A stretch of DNA of 48,206 nucleotides from Gammaproteobacteria bacterium (GCA_030148865.1 JASBSR010000037.1:1-48206), one strand, 5' to 3'. Numbered from the stretch's first letter, positions 7,284 through 17,050 are shown. Notes: generated by a model not told the origin, from the sequence alone. Numbers and translations are program-made.

Positions 7284-7442
7284 TTATTTCTTATGTTTAT
7301 CAGATTCAGCCTCGGCTCTAGAAGCCTCGGTAAGTAACCAGTCAAAATCTTCCTTGTGCGATAAGTTCTCTTTATCGATTTTTGGCTCGTTAGTTCCTGT
7401 TTTTACAGGATTTTTCTGCTTTTTGCACTTTTTGACAGACAA
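7284..7442 (-). CDS. Small charged protein upstream of the DUF1902 gene
   Basis: A 52-residue lysine-rich frame starts at TTG 7442 and ends 6 bases before the DUF1902 ATG. The end reads KEDFDWLLTEASRAEAESD, which looks like an amphipathic helix. There is no ATG in frame and no strong ribosome binding site. Coupling to the next gene is the main support. It could be the partner of a toxin-antitoxin-like pair, but no known family is recognised. Confidence 0.45.
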   Translation of the reverse strand: MSVKKCKKQKNPVKTGTNEPKIDKENLSHKEDFDWLLTEASRAEAESDKHKK

Positions 7443-7707
7443 TTTAGCTTATAACCCCAAAAGTTACTTATGAAGGCACAATTCTAGATTCTAAAATAAA
7501 ATCTAAAAAGGTCACGCAATCAATTGTATTCAATATAACTATATCTATTTTTCTCAGAGACATCTGTGGTCTAGACTACTTAAAGAACCCAATATACTGT
7601 GCTTGACGCGGCCTCAAATCCCACCCTATAGCAGACACTGCAGCCCATTATTCCCTTTTTAGCTCCCACTTGTCGTCAGGGGATAAATACCAAGCTTATG
7701 TAATAAC

Positions 7708-8382
7708 TTATTGATTAATACAAGATTCATCAAGTATGCCATGCTTGATAGCAAGATGCAGCATTTCTACATCGGTGGCCACCTCCAGTTTTTCGTGCAG
7801 ACGCATGCGGTAAGTGCTCACGGTCTTCGGGCTGATGTTCAGGGTATCTGAAATTTCCTGGGTTTTTTGTCCCTGGGCAATCATCATCAGCACCTGCAGC
7901 TCGCGCCTGGAAAGTCGGTCGAGTAGATTGCCGGCATCACCCGGCAGCATCGACAGCGCCAGATTTTGTGCAATATCCTTGGCGATATAACGCCCTCCGC
8001 CGTGAACGTCACGAATCGCCTGGACAATTTCGGTGACCCCGTCGCCCTTGCTGAGATAACCGCGGGCACCGGCCTGCAACAGTTTTTTTGGCAGCGGGCC
8101 ACTGCCATGAACCGTGATAATAATAATACCGATCTCGGGCCACTGCCGATTTATTCTCGTGGTGGCTTCCATGCCGCCGATGCCGGGCATGTTAATATCC
8201 ATCAGCACGACATTGAGTTCAGCATGATGCTGACGGCAGAGTTCCAGCGCCTGTTCACCTGTGCTGGCCTCGGCAAGTACGTGTATGCCATCCTGGACCT
8301 TGAGCAGACTGACAATACCGTAACGTACCAGATCGTGGTCATCGACCACGAGTACATTGATATCTGTGTTTGCTGTCATCAT
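7708..8382 (-). CDS. uvrY: Response regulator, GacA/UvrY type
   Basis: GacA/UvrY is the transcription factor of the BarA/GacS phosphorelay and usually activates CsrB-type small RNAs. The 224-residue protein has an N-terminal receiver with the acidic pair (DDHD, residues 14-17) and phospho-acceptor Asp in LMDINMPG (about residue 62). Its C-terminal LuxR-type HTH reads LSRRELQVLMMIAQG, then EISDTLNISPKTVSTY. In E. coli and many relatives uvrY is directly upstream of uvrC. Here it has the same orientation but is separated by a 3.6-kb accessory island. The initial two Met codons make the exact start uncertain by one residue. Confidence 0.9.
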   Translation of the reverse strand: MMTANTDINVLVVDDHDLVRYGIVSLLKVQDGIHVLAEASTGEQALELCRQHHAELNVVLMDINMPGIGGMEATTRINRQWPEIGIIIITVHGSGPLPKKLLQAGARGYLSKGDGVTEIVQAIRDVHGGGRYIAKDIAQNLALSMLPGDAGNLLDRLSRRELQVLMMIAQGQKTQEISDTLNISPKTVSTYRMRLHEKLEVATDVEMLHLAIKHGILDESCINQ

Positions 8383-8453
8383 TTAAACCGGTCCATGTAA
8401 CGTCTTGATCGCTGCACATGTTAGCAGATTGCGCCCAGGTGTTAGCAGTATCC

Positions 8454-8942
8454 TCATTCGCCCGGCCATTGTGAATATGGTCGCGCGACCAGATAGTTAT
8501 TGTAGTAGCGAACATCATCGGTCACCTCCAGGCCTACCCAGTCGGGCAGCTCAACCTCAGTATCAACGCTGACGAGCTCGATCTCAGCGATTTCCAGACC
8601 CTGATTCGCCGCTTCAAAAATATCGATTTCCCAGCGTTGCTGTGCAAATATCACTATGTGGCGGATTTTTTCCACAATATGCGGTTTGCACAACTGGCCG
8701 AGCATATGCTCGGCCTCGACCAGTGGAATGTTATATTCAAATTCGTCACGTGCTCTGCCCAGAGTCACACTTTTAATGTTCAGTGTTGCCTGGTCATCAG
8801 CGATACGCACCCGAACTGAGGATGGTTGCGCCGGTTCCAGCCCGGTAACCAGATAACCCTGGCGCAGCCGCTGGCTTTTCACTACCGCCTGCTGCCAGCG
8901 ATTATTTTTCAAAGTAAACTTTCTTTCAATCTCAATAGCCAT
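8454..8942 (-). CDS. CYTH domain protein (triphosphate tunnel metalloenzyme family)
   Basis: This 162-residue protein begins MAIEIERKF, carrying the ExExK motif that binds triphosphate and metal in CYTH enzymes. Further basic and acidic strand residues follow (VRVRI, LNIKS, EFEYNIP, WEIDIF, AEIEL), as expected for the eight-stranded tunnel. Family members include inorganic triphosphatases and class IV adenylate cyclases. The short single-domain form is usually called CYTH/YgiF-like, and I expect triphosphatase activity. It is divergent from the aminotransferase gene. Confidence 0.85.
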   Translation of the reverse strand: MAIEIERKFTLKNNRWQQAVVKSQRLRQGYLVTGLEPAQPSSVRVRIADDQATLNIKSVTLGRARDEFEYNIPLVEAEHMLGQLCKPHIVEKIRHIVIFAQQRWEIDIFEAANQGLEIAEIELVSVDTEVELPDWVGLEVTDDVRYYNNYLVARPYSQWPGE

Positions 8943-9018
8943 GGCGTGCCGATTCCTGCTAGTCTGGGACGAATCTGCATTCTATTACGAATCCAGACCA
9001 CAACTCGACAGAGCAGAC

Positions 9019-10143
9019 ATGCGCGGCTTCGAACTTGATCCGAACATTATTTATTTAAACCACGCGGCCGTCGCACCCTGGCCAGTGGCGACGCGTGATG
9101 CGGTGATCGCATTTGCCAGTGAAAATGCACGTCTCGGCGCTCGCGATTACCCGCGATGGCTTGCGCGCGAGCAGGGCTTGCGCGAAAAACTGCGGCGTCT
9201 GATTAATGCTCCTGCGGTCGACGACATCGCTTTGCTGAAAAGCACTTCGGAAGGCCTGTCATTTATCGCCTACGGTCTGCCCTGGGAGTCGGGTGACAAT
9301 ATTGTGTTTCCTGCCAGCGAATTTCCCTCCAACCGCGTAGTCTGGGAATCGCTGCAAAATCTTGGCGTCGAAGCACGCCCTGTCGATATTGATCACAGCG
9401 ACCAGCCCGAGTTATGCCTGATCGAAGCCATGGATGAGAATACTCGCCTGCTCAGTTGCAGCTCGGTGCAATACAGTACCGGCCTGCGCCTGAACGTGGA
9501 ACAGCTGGGCGAGGTCTGCCGCCAACGCGATATTTTATTTTGTGTTGACGCGATTCAGTCACTGGGTGCGAGAGGTTTTGATGTACGCGCCGCCAGGGCC
9601 GATTTTGTCGTCGCCGATGGCCATAAATGGCTGCTGGGTGCCGAGGGTCTGGCTTTATTTTATTGCTCACAGGCACTGCGCGGCCAGCTTAAGTTGCACG
9701 AATTCGGCTGGCATATGCTGAGAAACCCCGGCGATTTTTCCAGCAAAGACTGGGAGGTCGCCGACACTGCACAGCGTTTCGAATGTGGCAGCCCCAATAT
9801 GCTGGGCGTGGTCGCGCTGGATGCTTCGCTCGAACTATTGTTCAGCGTCGGTCTGGAATATATCGAAAATACCGTACTCAGCCATAGTGCACACCTGCTC
9901 ACAGAACTGGAAAAAATCCCCGGGCTCGAGCTGCAAACCCCCAAAGAAGATGCCCGCCATGCCGGTATCGTCAATTTTCGTCACTTGCTGCTACCTGCTG
10001 AGCACATATATCAGGCAATGATGGCTGCAGGCATAGTCTGTGCCGCACGCGGTGGTGGGGTTCGACTGTCGCCGCATTATCACACCTCTGAACAACAACT
10101 CGACGCCGCGCTTCGCTGGATTCACGATTTTGTTTCGCGCTAG
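9019..10143 (+). CDS. Aminotransferase class V (cysteine desulfurase-like fold)
   Basis: This PLP-dependent enzyme has the class V fold. The PLP lysine lies in VADGHKWLLGAEGLALFY, preceded by the aspartate in FCVDAIQSLGA. The N-terminus reads IYLNHAAVAPWP, the substrate-proximal loop of the class. The 374-residue length is typical. I chose ATG 9019, because the longer frame from 8941 would overlap the divergent CYTH start and its first 26 residues look non-homologous. The substrate is unknown. It resembles isopenicillin-N epimerase/cysteine-desulfurase-like members rather than true IscS, whose active-site Cys loop is not evident. Confidence 0.82.
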   Translation: MRGFELDPNIIYLNHAAVAPWPVATRDAVIAFASENARLGARDYPRWLAREQGLREKLRRLINAPAVDDIALLKSTSEGLSFIAYGLPWESGDNIVFPASEFPSNRVVWESLQNLGVEARPVDIDHSDQPELCLIEAMDENTRLLSCSSVQYSTGLRLNVEQLGEVCRQRDILFCVDAIQSLGARGFDVRAARADFVVADGHKWLLGAEGLALFYCSQALRGQLKLHEFGWHMLRNPGDFSSKDWEVADTAQRFECGSPNMLGVVALDASLELLFSVGLEYIENTVLSHSAHLLTELEKIPGLELQTPKEDARHAGIVNFRHLLLPAEHIYQAMMAAGIVCAARGGGVRLSPHYHTSEQQLDAALRWIHDFVSR

Positions 10144-10319
10144 TGCACACCGCGCCTGAATTAAACTGGCGTTTACATGAACCCCCAATTCCAGCAAATG
10201 TCACAGCCAGTAGCTACACTCTATTATTAGAGAGCTGGTATGATTCCTCTGTGCAGCGGCGATCAAAACTGACATGATTGAACCATAACTCTGCTTCGAT
10301 TCTGTGACCGGAGGTTGCT

Positions 10320-11276
10320 ATGTTCAGGCTGTTAGCCAGTATCCGAGATATTATCTGGAATAAGATTATCCAGTGGCTGACGCGCGAAAAAGAAATGTCG
10401 CAGGCCTCGTTATCGGATTTCGAACGCTTGCGTTATGAGCTGCGCCCGGGTGACGTGCTACTGGTAGAAGGTCGCTCACGAATCAGCGAGATCATTAAAA
10501 TGATCACCCAGAGCTGCTGGACTCACTCGTTTCTCTATGTTGGCCGGCTCCACGACATCGACGACCCTGCACTGCGCAAACAGATCCAGAAGTTTTATCC
10601 AGATAATGCTGATGATCAGTTAATTATCGAGTCGTTGCTGGGTAAAGGCACTATTGTCGCTGCGCTGGATAATTATAACGGCGACCATCTGCGAATTTGT
10701 CGGCCCCGCAGCCTGACACGGCAGGATGCTCAGGAAGTCATTGGTTATGCCATCAATCAGTTAGGCACCGATTATAATGTGCGCCAGCTGCTCGACCTGG
10801 CACGTTTTATGTTTCCCTACGGCTTTTTGCCGCGCCGCTGGCGTTCCTCATTATTCGAGCACAACGTCGGCAAACCCACACGAACGGTATGTTCCACCAT
10901 GCTGGCAGAAGCGTTCGCGGGCGTGCATTTCCCGGTTCGCCCGGTATTACACCGCGATACCACCGGCGATGTGAAACTTTACCAACGAAATTCACGTATC
11001 ATCACGCCAGCCGATTTTGATTATTCACCTTTTTTTGATGTCATTAAATATCCGTTACTTGATTTCGATGAACTTTCGGTGTATCGCAAGTTGCCCTGGG
11101 ATAAAACTGGCGTACACTGTGATGATGTAGATAAAGGATTAATTACGGATGTAGCCACAAAGCCCCGCTCTACTCAGGCCGCGCCAGATGAAATACTAAA
11201 TGACACGGAGTCAGATACGGATAATCCGGAATCAGCCGCACTATTACAACCTAAATCCGTCAAAGGTCAGAGGTGA
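10320..11276 (+). CDS. YiiX/YebB-like papain-type cysteine hydrolase (NlpC/P60 superfamily)
   Basis: The core after residue 40 reads RPGDVLLVEG, then the catalytic-type His in WTHSFLYVG, a conserved Glu (IIES), GTDYN, and the Cys in TVCSTMLAEAF. This is the permuted NlpC/P60 arrangement of YiiX/YebB proteins. An N-terminal stretch of about 40 residues and a polar C-terminal tail of about 60 extend the domain. GGAGG lies 5 bases before the ATG. Its stop overlaps the GTG of fadE (GTGA), so it is translationally coupled to beta-oxidation genes. Possible substrates are acyl-amide or peptide bonds in lipids or peptidoglycan; the true role is unknown. Confidence 0.8.
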   Translation: MFRLLASIRDIIWNKIIQWLTREKEMSQASLSDFERLRYELRPGDVLLVEGRSRISEIIKMITQSCWTHSFLYVGRLHDIDDPALRKQIQKFYPDNADDQLIIESLLGKGTIVAALDNYNGDHLRICRPRSLTRQDAQEVIGYAINQLGTDYNVRQLLDLARFMFPYGFLPRRWRSSLFEHNVGKPTRTVCSTMLAEAFAGVHFPVRPVLHRDTTGDVKLYQRNSRIITPADFDYSPFFDVIKYPLLDFDELSVYRKLPWDKTGVHCDDVDKGLITDVATKPRSTQAAPDEILNDTESDTDNPESAALLQPKSVKGQR

Positions 11277-13714
11277 ATGTGATTATATTATTCTGGTTTG
11301 TTTTATTTTTATCAATCGTCGCCAGTGCCGCCTATTTTCGCTGGTCGCTCATTGTCTGGACTTTGGTGCTCGGAGCCACACTTGCGCTAATCAGTTACTT
11401 TACCCTGTTACACGCCGGCATGTTGTTTGTGCTCTGGAGCGTTTATGCCGTAATCGTAATCCCACTCAACTTTAAAGCCATCCGACAGTTACTTATTAGC
11501 GCGCCGGCATTCCACAGCATGCAAAAAGTTATGCCGACGATCTCGCAAACCGAACAGGAAGCGCTGGACGCCGGTGACGTCTGGTGGGAAGCCGAACTGT
11601 TCAGCGGGAACCCAAATTTTTCCAAAATCCAGGAATTACCCGAACCAAAGCTAAATGCTGATGAACAGGCTTTTCTCGATGGGCCGGTTGAACAACTGTG
11701 TGAAATGATCGACGACTGGCAAATCACACATGAAGACTATGATTTAACTGAAGCCGCCTGGCAACACATAAAAGCACATAAGTTTTTTGGCATGATTATT
11801 CCGAAAGAATACGGTGGCCTGGGGTTCTCGGCGCTGGCGCATTCTGCAGTAGTGATGAAACTTACCAGTCGTAGTGGCACCGCTGCGGTTACAGTTATGG
11901 TACCGAATTCACTCGGCCCCGGTAAATTGCTGATGACGTACGGTACCCAGGAGCAAAAAGATTATTACTTACCGCGTCTCGCCAGCGGTGAAGACATCCC
12001 CTGCTTTGGCTTAACCGGCCCGGAAGCCGGCAGTGATGCCGGCGCAATGCCAGACCATGGCGTGGTATGTTATGGCAGCTTTGGCGGTGAAGAAACCGTG
12101 CTTGGCATAAAACTTAACTGGGAAAAACGTTACATCACACTTGCACCCGTTGCCAGCCTGCTTGGCATCGCATTTAAGCTTTATGATCCCGATCATTTAA
12201 TTGGTGATACTGAAGACATCGGTATCACCCTCGCGCTGGTGAAGCGTGACACTCCTGGGGTCGATATTGGTCAGCGTCACTTTCCTGCCAATCAGGCCTT
12301 TATGAATGGGCCAATTCGTGGCAAAGACGTATTTATTCCACTCGATCAAATTATTGGCGGTGTTGACTATGTAGGTAAGGGCTGGAGCATGTTGATGGAG
12401 TGTCTGGCAGATGGCCGCGCGATTTCTCTACCCGCGATGAGCGTCAGTGCCGGCAAGATCGGCTGCAAATTCACCGGTGCCTATGCCCGTATACGGACAC
12501 AGTTTCATACACCTATCGGCTACTTCGAGGGAGTCGAAGAAGCCCTCGCCGAGCTCGGTGGTCAGTGTTATGCCATGGATGCCTCACGCTTACTTATTCT
12601 TTCCAGTCTTGACAGCGGTGCGGTGCCGTCTGTGATTTCTGGCGTGGTCAAGCAACAGCTGACTGAACGCATGCGCAAAGTCATTAATCACGCGATGGAT
12701 ATACACGGTGGCCATGGTATATGCATGGGGCCACACAATTTTCTGGGCCGCGCATATCAGATCATTCCTGTCGGTATCACAGTGGAAGGCGCGAATATTT
12801 TGACTCGTACCATGATTATCTTTGGTCAGGGTGCGCTGCGCAGCCATCCATATTTACTGGATGAAGTCCAGGCGTTTCATGATCCCGACAAAAAACAGGG
12901 CTTGCGTGCTTTTGACAAAGCTCTGTTTGCACATGTCGGCTTTATTATCAGTAATGTTGTGCGTAGCTTTGTCATGGGCATAACCGCGGGTCGCCTGATA
13001 AGCACTAGCGGCAGCAAACACACAAAATATTATTATCAACAGCTGGTACGGATGAGCTCAACATTCGCCATGATATCTGACGTCTGCCTGATTATTCTAG
13101 GCGGCTCACTAAAACGTCGCGAAAAAATTTCAGGCCGGCTTGCGGATGCATTATCGAACATGTATGTGCTCACTGCCATACTCTGGCATTTTGAAAATAA
13201 CAAGGAGCCTGAAGCAGACCTGCCATTGATGCAGTGGGCAGCTCAGGATGCATTGTTTAATATTCAGATTGCACTAAAAGGTGTAATGAAAAACTTACCA
13301 GTCCCCTTCATCGGCAGAATACTAAACTTTTTAGCCTTTCCTCTGACCGGGCCCTACCAGTTACCCAAAGATGCTCTGGGTCACAATGTTGCACGTCTGT
13401 TAATGCAACCTTCACCGAGTCTGGATCGACTCTGCCAGGGTATTTACAGCAACTCAAAACCCGATGACGCCACCGGGCGTTTACTCTATGCGCTCGACTG
13501 CGTATTAAAAACCAGTGAAGTTGAAAAACGCTTACGGACGAAGTATGCGGATGGTAATCTCAGCGATCCAGGAGACTATCAGCAGGCACGTGATAAAAAT
13601 ATTATCAATGATGCCGATCTGGAATTGTTAGAAACTACCCAGGCGGCAGTACGTAACGCAATCAAAGTCGATGAATTCAGCTTCAGCAACTGGCAAGTGG
13701 AGACCCCAAAATGA
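11273..13714 (+). CDS. fadE: Acyl-CoA dehydrogenase, FadE type
   Basis: FadE performs the first oxidation of fatty acyl-CoA in bacterial beta-oxidation. This 813-residue protein matches the long FadE class. It has two or three N-terminal membrane-type segments (residues 1-65), then an acyl-CoA dehydrogenase core with IIPKEYGGLGFSA, CFGLTGPEAGSDAGAMPD and the HGGHGICMGPHNFLGRAYQ region. A FadE-specific C-terminal domain (DUF1974 type) follows. The start is GTG 11273, overlapping the previous stop, with AAAGG a few bases upstream. It ends in ATGA with fadI. The order fadE-fadI-fadJ makes one oxidation operon. Confidence 0.93.
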   Translation: MNVIILFWFVLFLSIVASAAYFRWSLIVWTLVLGATLALISYFTLLHAGMLFVLWSVYAVIVIPLNFKAIRQLLISAPAFHSMQKVMPTISQTEQEALDAGDVWWEAELFSGNPNFSKIQELPEPKLNADEQAFLDGPVEQLCEMIDDWQITHEDYDLTEAAWQHIKAHKFFGMIIPKEYGGLGFSALAHSAVVMKLTSRSGTAAVTVMVPNSLGPGKLLMTYGTQEQKDYYLPRLASGEDIPCFGLTGPEAGSDAGAMPDHGVVCYGSFGGEETVLGIKLNWEKRYITLAPVASLLGIAFKLYDPDHLIGDTEDIGITLALVKRDTPGVDIGQRHFPANQAFMNGPIRGKDVFIPLDQIIGGVDYVGKGWSMLMECLADGRAISLPAMSVSAGKIGCKFTGAYARIRTQFHTPIGYFEGVEEALAELGGQCYAMDASRLLILSSLDSGAVPSVISGVVKQQLTERMRKVINHAMDIHGGHGICMGPHNFLGRAYQIIPVGITVEGANILTRTMIIFGQGALRSHPYLLDEVQAFHDPDKKQGLRAFDKALFAHVGFIISNVVRSFVMGITAGRLISTSGSKHTKYYYQQLVRMSSTFAMISDVCLIILGGSLKRREKISGRLADALSNMYVLTAILWHFENNKEPEADLPLMQWAAQDALFNIQIALKGVMKNLPVPFIGRILNFLAFPLTGPYQLPKDALGHNVARLLMQPSPSLDRLCQGIYSNSKPDDATGRLLYALDCVLKTSEVEKRLRTKYADGNLSDPGDYQQARDKNIINDADLELLETTQAAVRNAIKVDEFSFSNWQVETPK

Positions 13715-15003
13715 GTGCAGGCAGAAAAGTCTATATCGTTGACGGCAGCCGCACACCGCAATTAAAAAGCCGCGGCAAAATCGGACCTTTTAGTGCCGGA
13801 GATCTTGCTGTCGGTGCTGCTCGACCGCTGCTGTCACGACTTGCCCTGTCGCCAGGATTACTCGATGAAGTTATTCTGGGCTGCATGATGCCGGGAGAAC
13901 GTGAAGCCAATATCGCGCGTGTTGTTGCACTGCGACTGGGCATTCCTCAGACGGTGCCAGCGTGGACCGTGCAACGTAATTGCGCCTCGGGCATGCAGTC
14001 GATAGATTCCGCATATCACAACATTGCCAGCGGGCGCGCCAACCTGGTTCTCGCTGGTGGCGTTGAAGCTATGAGTCATGCCCCCGTATTGTATAACCCG
14101 GCCATGGTGAACTGGCTGGGTGAACTGATGCGAGCGCGCAGCCTCACACAACGACTACAGATAGTTTCAAAATTCCGCCCGGGTCATCTCAAACCTGTGA
14201 TCGCGCTTATTTTCGGGCTCACGGATGACATCGTCGGTTTGAACATGGGTGAGACTGCGGAAAATATTGCCACCAATTTTAATATTTCGCGCCAACAGAT
14301 GGATGAGTTTTCTGTGCGTAGCCATCAGCGACTGGCACGAGCGCTGGACGCAGGTGATCTGGAAGAAATTGAAGTTTTGTACGATGCCAATGGAAATTTC
14401 TATGACCATGATGACGGCATGCGCGCCGATTCCAGCATGGAAAATCTGGCCAAACTGCGCCCCGCATTCGATAAAAAATATGGCAGCGTGACTGCCGGCA
14501 ATAGTGCACAAATTACCGATGGCGCAGCCTGGGTATTGCTGGCGTCTGAAGAAGCCGTTGCCAGTCACAATCTTCCGGTACTGGCAAGCATTCAGGACTC
14601 ACAATGGGCAGGACTCGATCCTGCGGTGATGGGCATGGGGCCGGTGCACGCGATGACACCGATAATGCAACGCCATCAGTTTGGCATTGATGATGTCGAT
14701 TTCTGGGAAATCAACGAAGCCTTTGCAACTCAGGTGCTGGGCTGTTTAAGCGCGTGGCAGGATGATGACTATTGCAGAACCCACCTGAATCTGACCCAGG
14801 CAGTCGGTGAGATTCCGCAGGATCGATTAAACATCGATGGTGGTGGCATTAGCCTGGGTCACCCAGTTGGTGCCAGTGGCGCAAGAATCGTTCTGCATCT
14901 GGCAAAAATCTTAAACCGTAAACAGGCAAAACGTGGCATTGCCAGCCTGTGCATTGGTGGTGGCCAGGGTGGCGCGATGTTACTGGAAAATGAGGCTGCA
15001 TAA
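13711..15003 (+). CDS. fadI: Acetyl-CoA acyltransferase (3-ketoacyl-CoA thiolase)
   Basis: The thiolase cleaves 3-ketoacyl-CoA with CoA to give acetyl-CoA and a shortened acyl-CoA. Catalytic features are visible: the nucleophile Cys in RNCASGMQS (about residue 92), NEAFATQ, the His in GGGISLGHPVGASGARI and the Cys in CIGGGQGGAML. The 430-residue length fits FadI rather than the shorter FadA. It overlaps fadE by 4 bases and fadJ by 1 base, so translation is coupled. Confidence 0.93.
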   Translation: MSAGRKVYIVDGSRTPQLKSRGKIGPFSAGDLAVGAARPLLSRLALSPGLLDEVILGCMMPGEREANIARVVALRLGIPQTVPAWTVQRNCASGMQSIDSAYHNIASGRANLVLAGGVEAMSHAPVLYNPAMVNWLGELMRARSLTQRLQIVSKFRPGHLKPVIALIFGLTDDIVGLNMGETAENIATNFNISRQQMDEFSVRSHQRLARALDAGDLEEIEVLYDANGNFYDHDDGMRADSSMENLAKLRPAFDKKYGSVTAGNSAQITDGAAWVLLASEEAVASHNLPVLASIQDSQWAGLDPAVMGMGPVHAMTPIMQRHQFGIDDVDFWEINEAFATQVLGCLSAWQDDDYCRTHLNLTQAVGEIPQDRLNIDGGGISLGHPVGASGARIVLHLAKILNRKQAKRGIASLCIGGGQGGAMLLENEAA

Positions 15004-17033
15004 TGAGTGACTACAAACATTGGATCATTGCTCGTGATGCAGAAAACATCGCCTGGCTGCATCTGGATAAAGCTGACTCAAAAGTTAACCTGCTCGCAGG
15101 TGAAGTGATCGATGAACTCAGCAATATTCTCGATACTCTCAACTCCAGCCCCCCTCAGGGAATTGTTATTGTCTCTGATAAAACCGACAGTTTTATATTT
15201 GGTGCTGACATTAAGGAATTCACCTCACTGAAAGACGCGCAGCAGGCTGGTCAATTCCTGCAACGTGGTCACGATTTAATGAACAAGCTTGAGGCTATGT
15301 CATGTCCAACAGTGAGCATGATTCACGGTATTTGTCTGGGTGGTGGCACTGAACTGTCTCTAGCCTGTGACTATATCGTTGCTTCAAATGAAGATGTCAC
15401 CAAAATCGGTTTACCTGAAATCAAACTCGGTATTCATCCCGGTTACGGCGGCACGCAACGCAGCATTGCCCGCTGTGGCCCACTGCCTGCAATGAGCATT
15501 ATGTTAACCGGTCGCATGCTAGCCGCACGGGCGGCAAAAAAAATGGGGCTGATTGATGAAATTACACCATTACGCCAGCTTAAGAATGCCGCTGTCGATT
15601 ATGTGATGCGCGCTCCTAAACGCAAAAAACCGGCGTTATTGCATCGGCTTAGCAATCAGTCATGGCTGCGCCCGCTGGTTGCCAAACAATTACGCAAACA
15701 GGTTGCCGGAAAAGCCAAATCGGAGCATTACCCTGCACCCTATGCCCTGATCAACTTATGGAAACGCTGTGCCGGTAATAAAAAGCAGATGCTGGCCGAA
15801 GAAATTCATTCTGTCGCACAACTGGCGATCACGCCAACCGCACGTAATCTTGTGCGCGTGTTCTTTTTACAGGAAACGCTGAAGAACCTGGGCAAACAGC
15901 TCGAATACAAGGCGCATAATGTGCACGTCATCGGTGGTGGCATTATGGGGGGGGATATCGCTGCCTGGTGCGCCATTCAGGGCTATCGCGTCACGGTAGA
16001 AGATCAAAGTCCGGAACGACTTGCCGTCACCTACAAGCGCGCACAGAATTCGTTCAAAAAGAAATTTAAGCGTAATCGTCGCGCAATCCGTGATGCCAAT
16101 GATCGCCTGATTATGGATCATCGTGGTCATGGAATTCACACCGCAGACCTGGTGATAGAAGCCATTTTTGAAGATGCCGAGGTAAAACGTAGCCTTTACC
16201 AGAGAATCGAACCGCTGATGAAAGCCGATGCCATACTCGCCACCAATACCTCCAGCATCATGCTCGAAGATCTGAGCTCTGCCTTACAGCAACCCGGACG
16301 CCTGGTAGGCTTACACTTTTTTAATCCGGTTGCCCTCATGCCACTGGTCGAAGTCATCCACGGTGCACAAACCGATGCTGCGGTGATACAAAAAGCACTC
16401 GCCTTCACCCGCGATATTGGCAAATTGCCTTTGCCTACCCGAAGCTCCCCCGGCTTTTTGGTGAATCGTATTCTGATGCCGTATTTACTCGAAGCCGTCA
16501 TCATGGTAGCAGAAGGTATAGCACCGGAAGCCGTCGATAAGGCGGCCACCGATTTCGGTATGCCGATGGGACCCATCGAACTCGCCGACACCGTCGGGCT
16601 GGATATTTGTCGGAATGTGGCGAGCATATTATCGTCGACCCTTGGCCTGGCTTTGCCGGCGAGTCTCGGTAGCATGGTTGATGATGGCAAACTCGGTAAA
16701 AAATCTGGCCAGGGCTTTTATCGCTATAACAAAGGCAAAGCCGTTAAAAATAAAAATGCGCACTATGCCAATATGCAGGAGCTTCAGGATCGACTGATCT
16801 TCCGTCTACTGAATGAAGCCGTTGCCTGCTGGCGTGAAAATATCGTCGAAAACGATGATCAGGTCGATGCTGGTGTTATTTTTGGTACTGGTTTTGCGCC
16901 GTTTCGCGGCGGCCCAATCCGACATATTCGCAGCGAAGGCAGCGAACTGCTATCAACAAAACTCGATCAACTGGAAAAAAACTTCGGCGAACGCTATCGC
17001 CAGGACGCCGCCTGGAATGACATCAACAGCTGA
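15003..17033 (+). CDS. fadJ: Fused enoyl-CoA hydratase / 3-hydroxyacyl-CoA dehydrogenase
   Basis: This bifunctional enzyme hydrates and then oxidises acyl-CoA intermediates in beta-oxidation. Residues 1-190 form a crotonase domain with GADIKEF, GICLGGGTELSLACDYI and PEIKLGIHPGYGGTQR. A Rossmann NAD-binding domain begins near residue 300 (VHVIGGGIMGGDIAAWCA) and includes TNTSSIM and LHFFNPVALMPLVEVI. The C-terminal helical domain follows. At 676 residues it is slightly shorter than E. coli FadJ (714). It lies last in the operon and is presumably partnered with fadI in a complex. Confidence 0.93.
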   Translation: MSDYKHWIIARDAENIAWLHLDKADSKVNLLAGEVIDELSNILDTLNSSPPQGIVIVSDKTDSFIFGADIKEFTSLKDAQQAGQFLQRGHDLMNKLEAMSCPTVSMIHGICLGGGTELSLACDYIVASNEDVTKIGLPEIKLGIHPGYGGTQRSIARCGPLPAMSIMLTGRMLAARAAKKMGLIDEITPLRQLKNAAVDYVMRAPKRKKPALLHRLSNQSWLRPLVAKQLRKQVAGKAKSEHYPAPYALINLWKRCAGNKKQMLAEEIHSVAQLAITPTARNLVRVFFLQETLKNLGKQLEYKAHNVHVIGGGIMGGDIAAWCAIQGYRVTVEDQSPERLAVTYKRAQNSFKKKFKRNRRAIRDANDRLIMDHRGHGIHTADLVIEAIFEDAEVKRSLYQRIEPLMKADAILATNTSSIMLEDLSSALQQPGRLVGLHFFNPVALMPLVEVIHGAQTDAAVIQKALAFTRDIGKLPLPTRSSPGFLVNRILMPYLLEAVIMVAEGIAPEAVDKAATDFGMPMGPIELADTVGLDICRNVASILSSTLGLALPASLGSMVDDGKLGKKSGQGFYRYNKGKAVKNKNAHYANMQELQDRLIFRLLNEAVACWRENIVENDDQVDAGVIFGTGFAPFRGGPIRHIRSEGSELLSTKLDQLEKNFGERYRQDAAWNDINS

Positions 17034-17050
17034 TTAAGTGTCATTCTGAT

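Noticed and set aside
10225..10260. FadR-like operator (AGCTGGTATGA) upstream of the fad operon
   Set aside because: Only one half matches the FadR consensus; the other half is poor.
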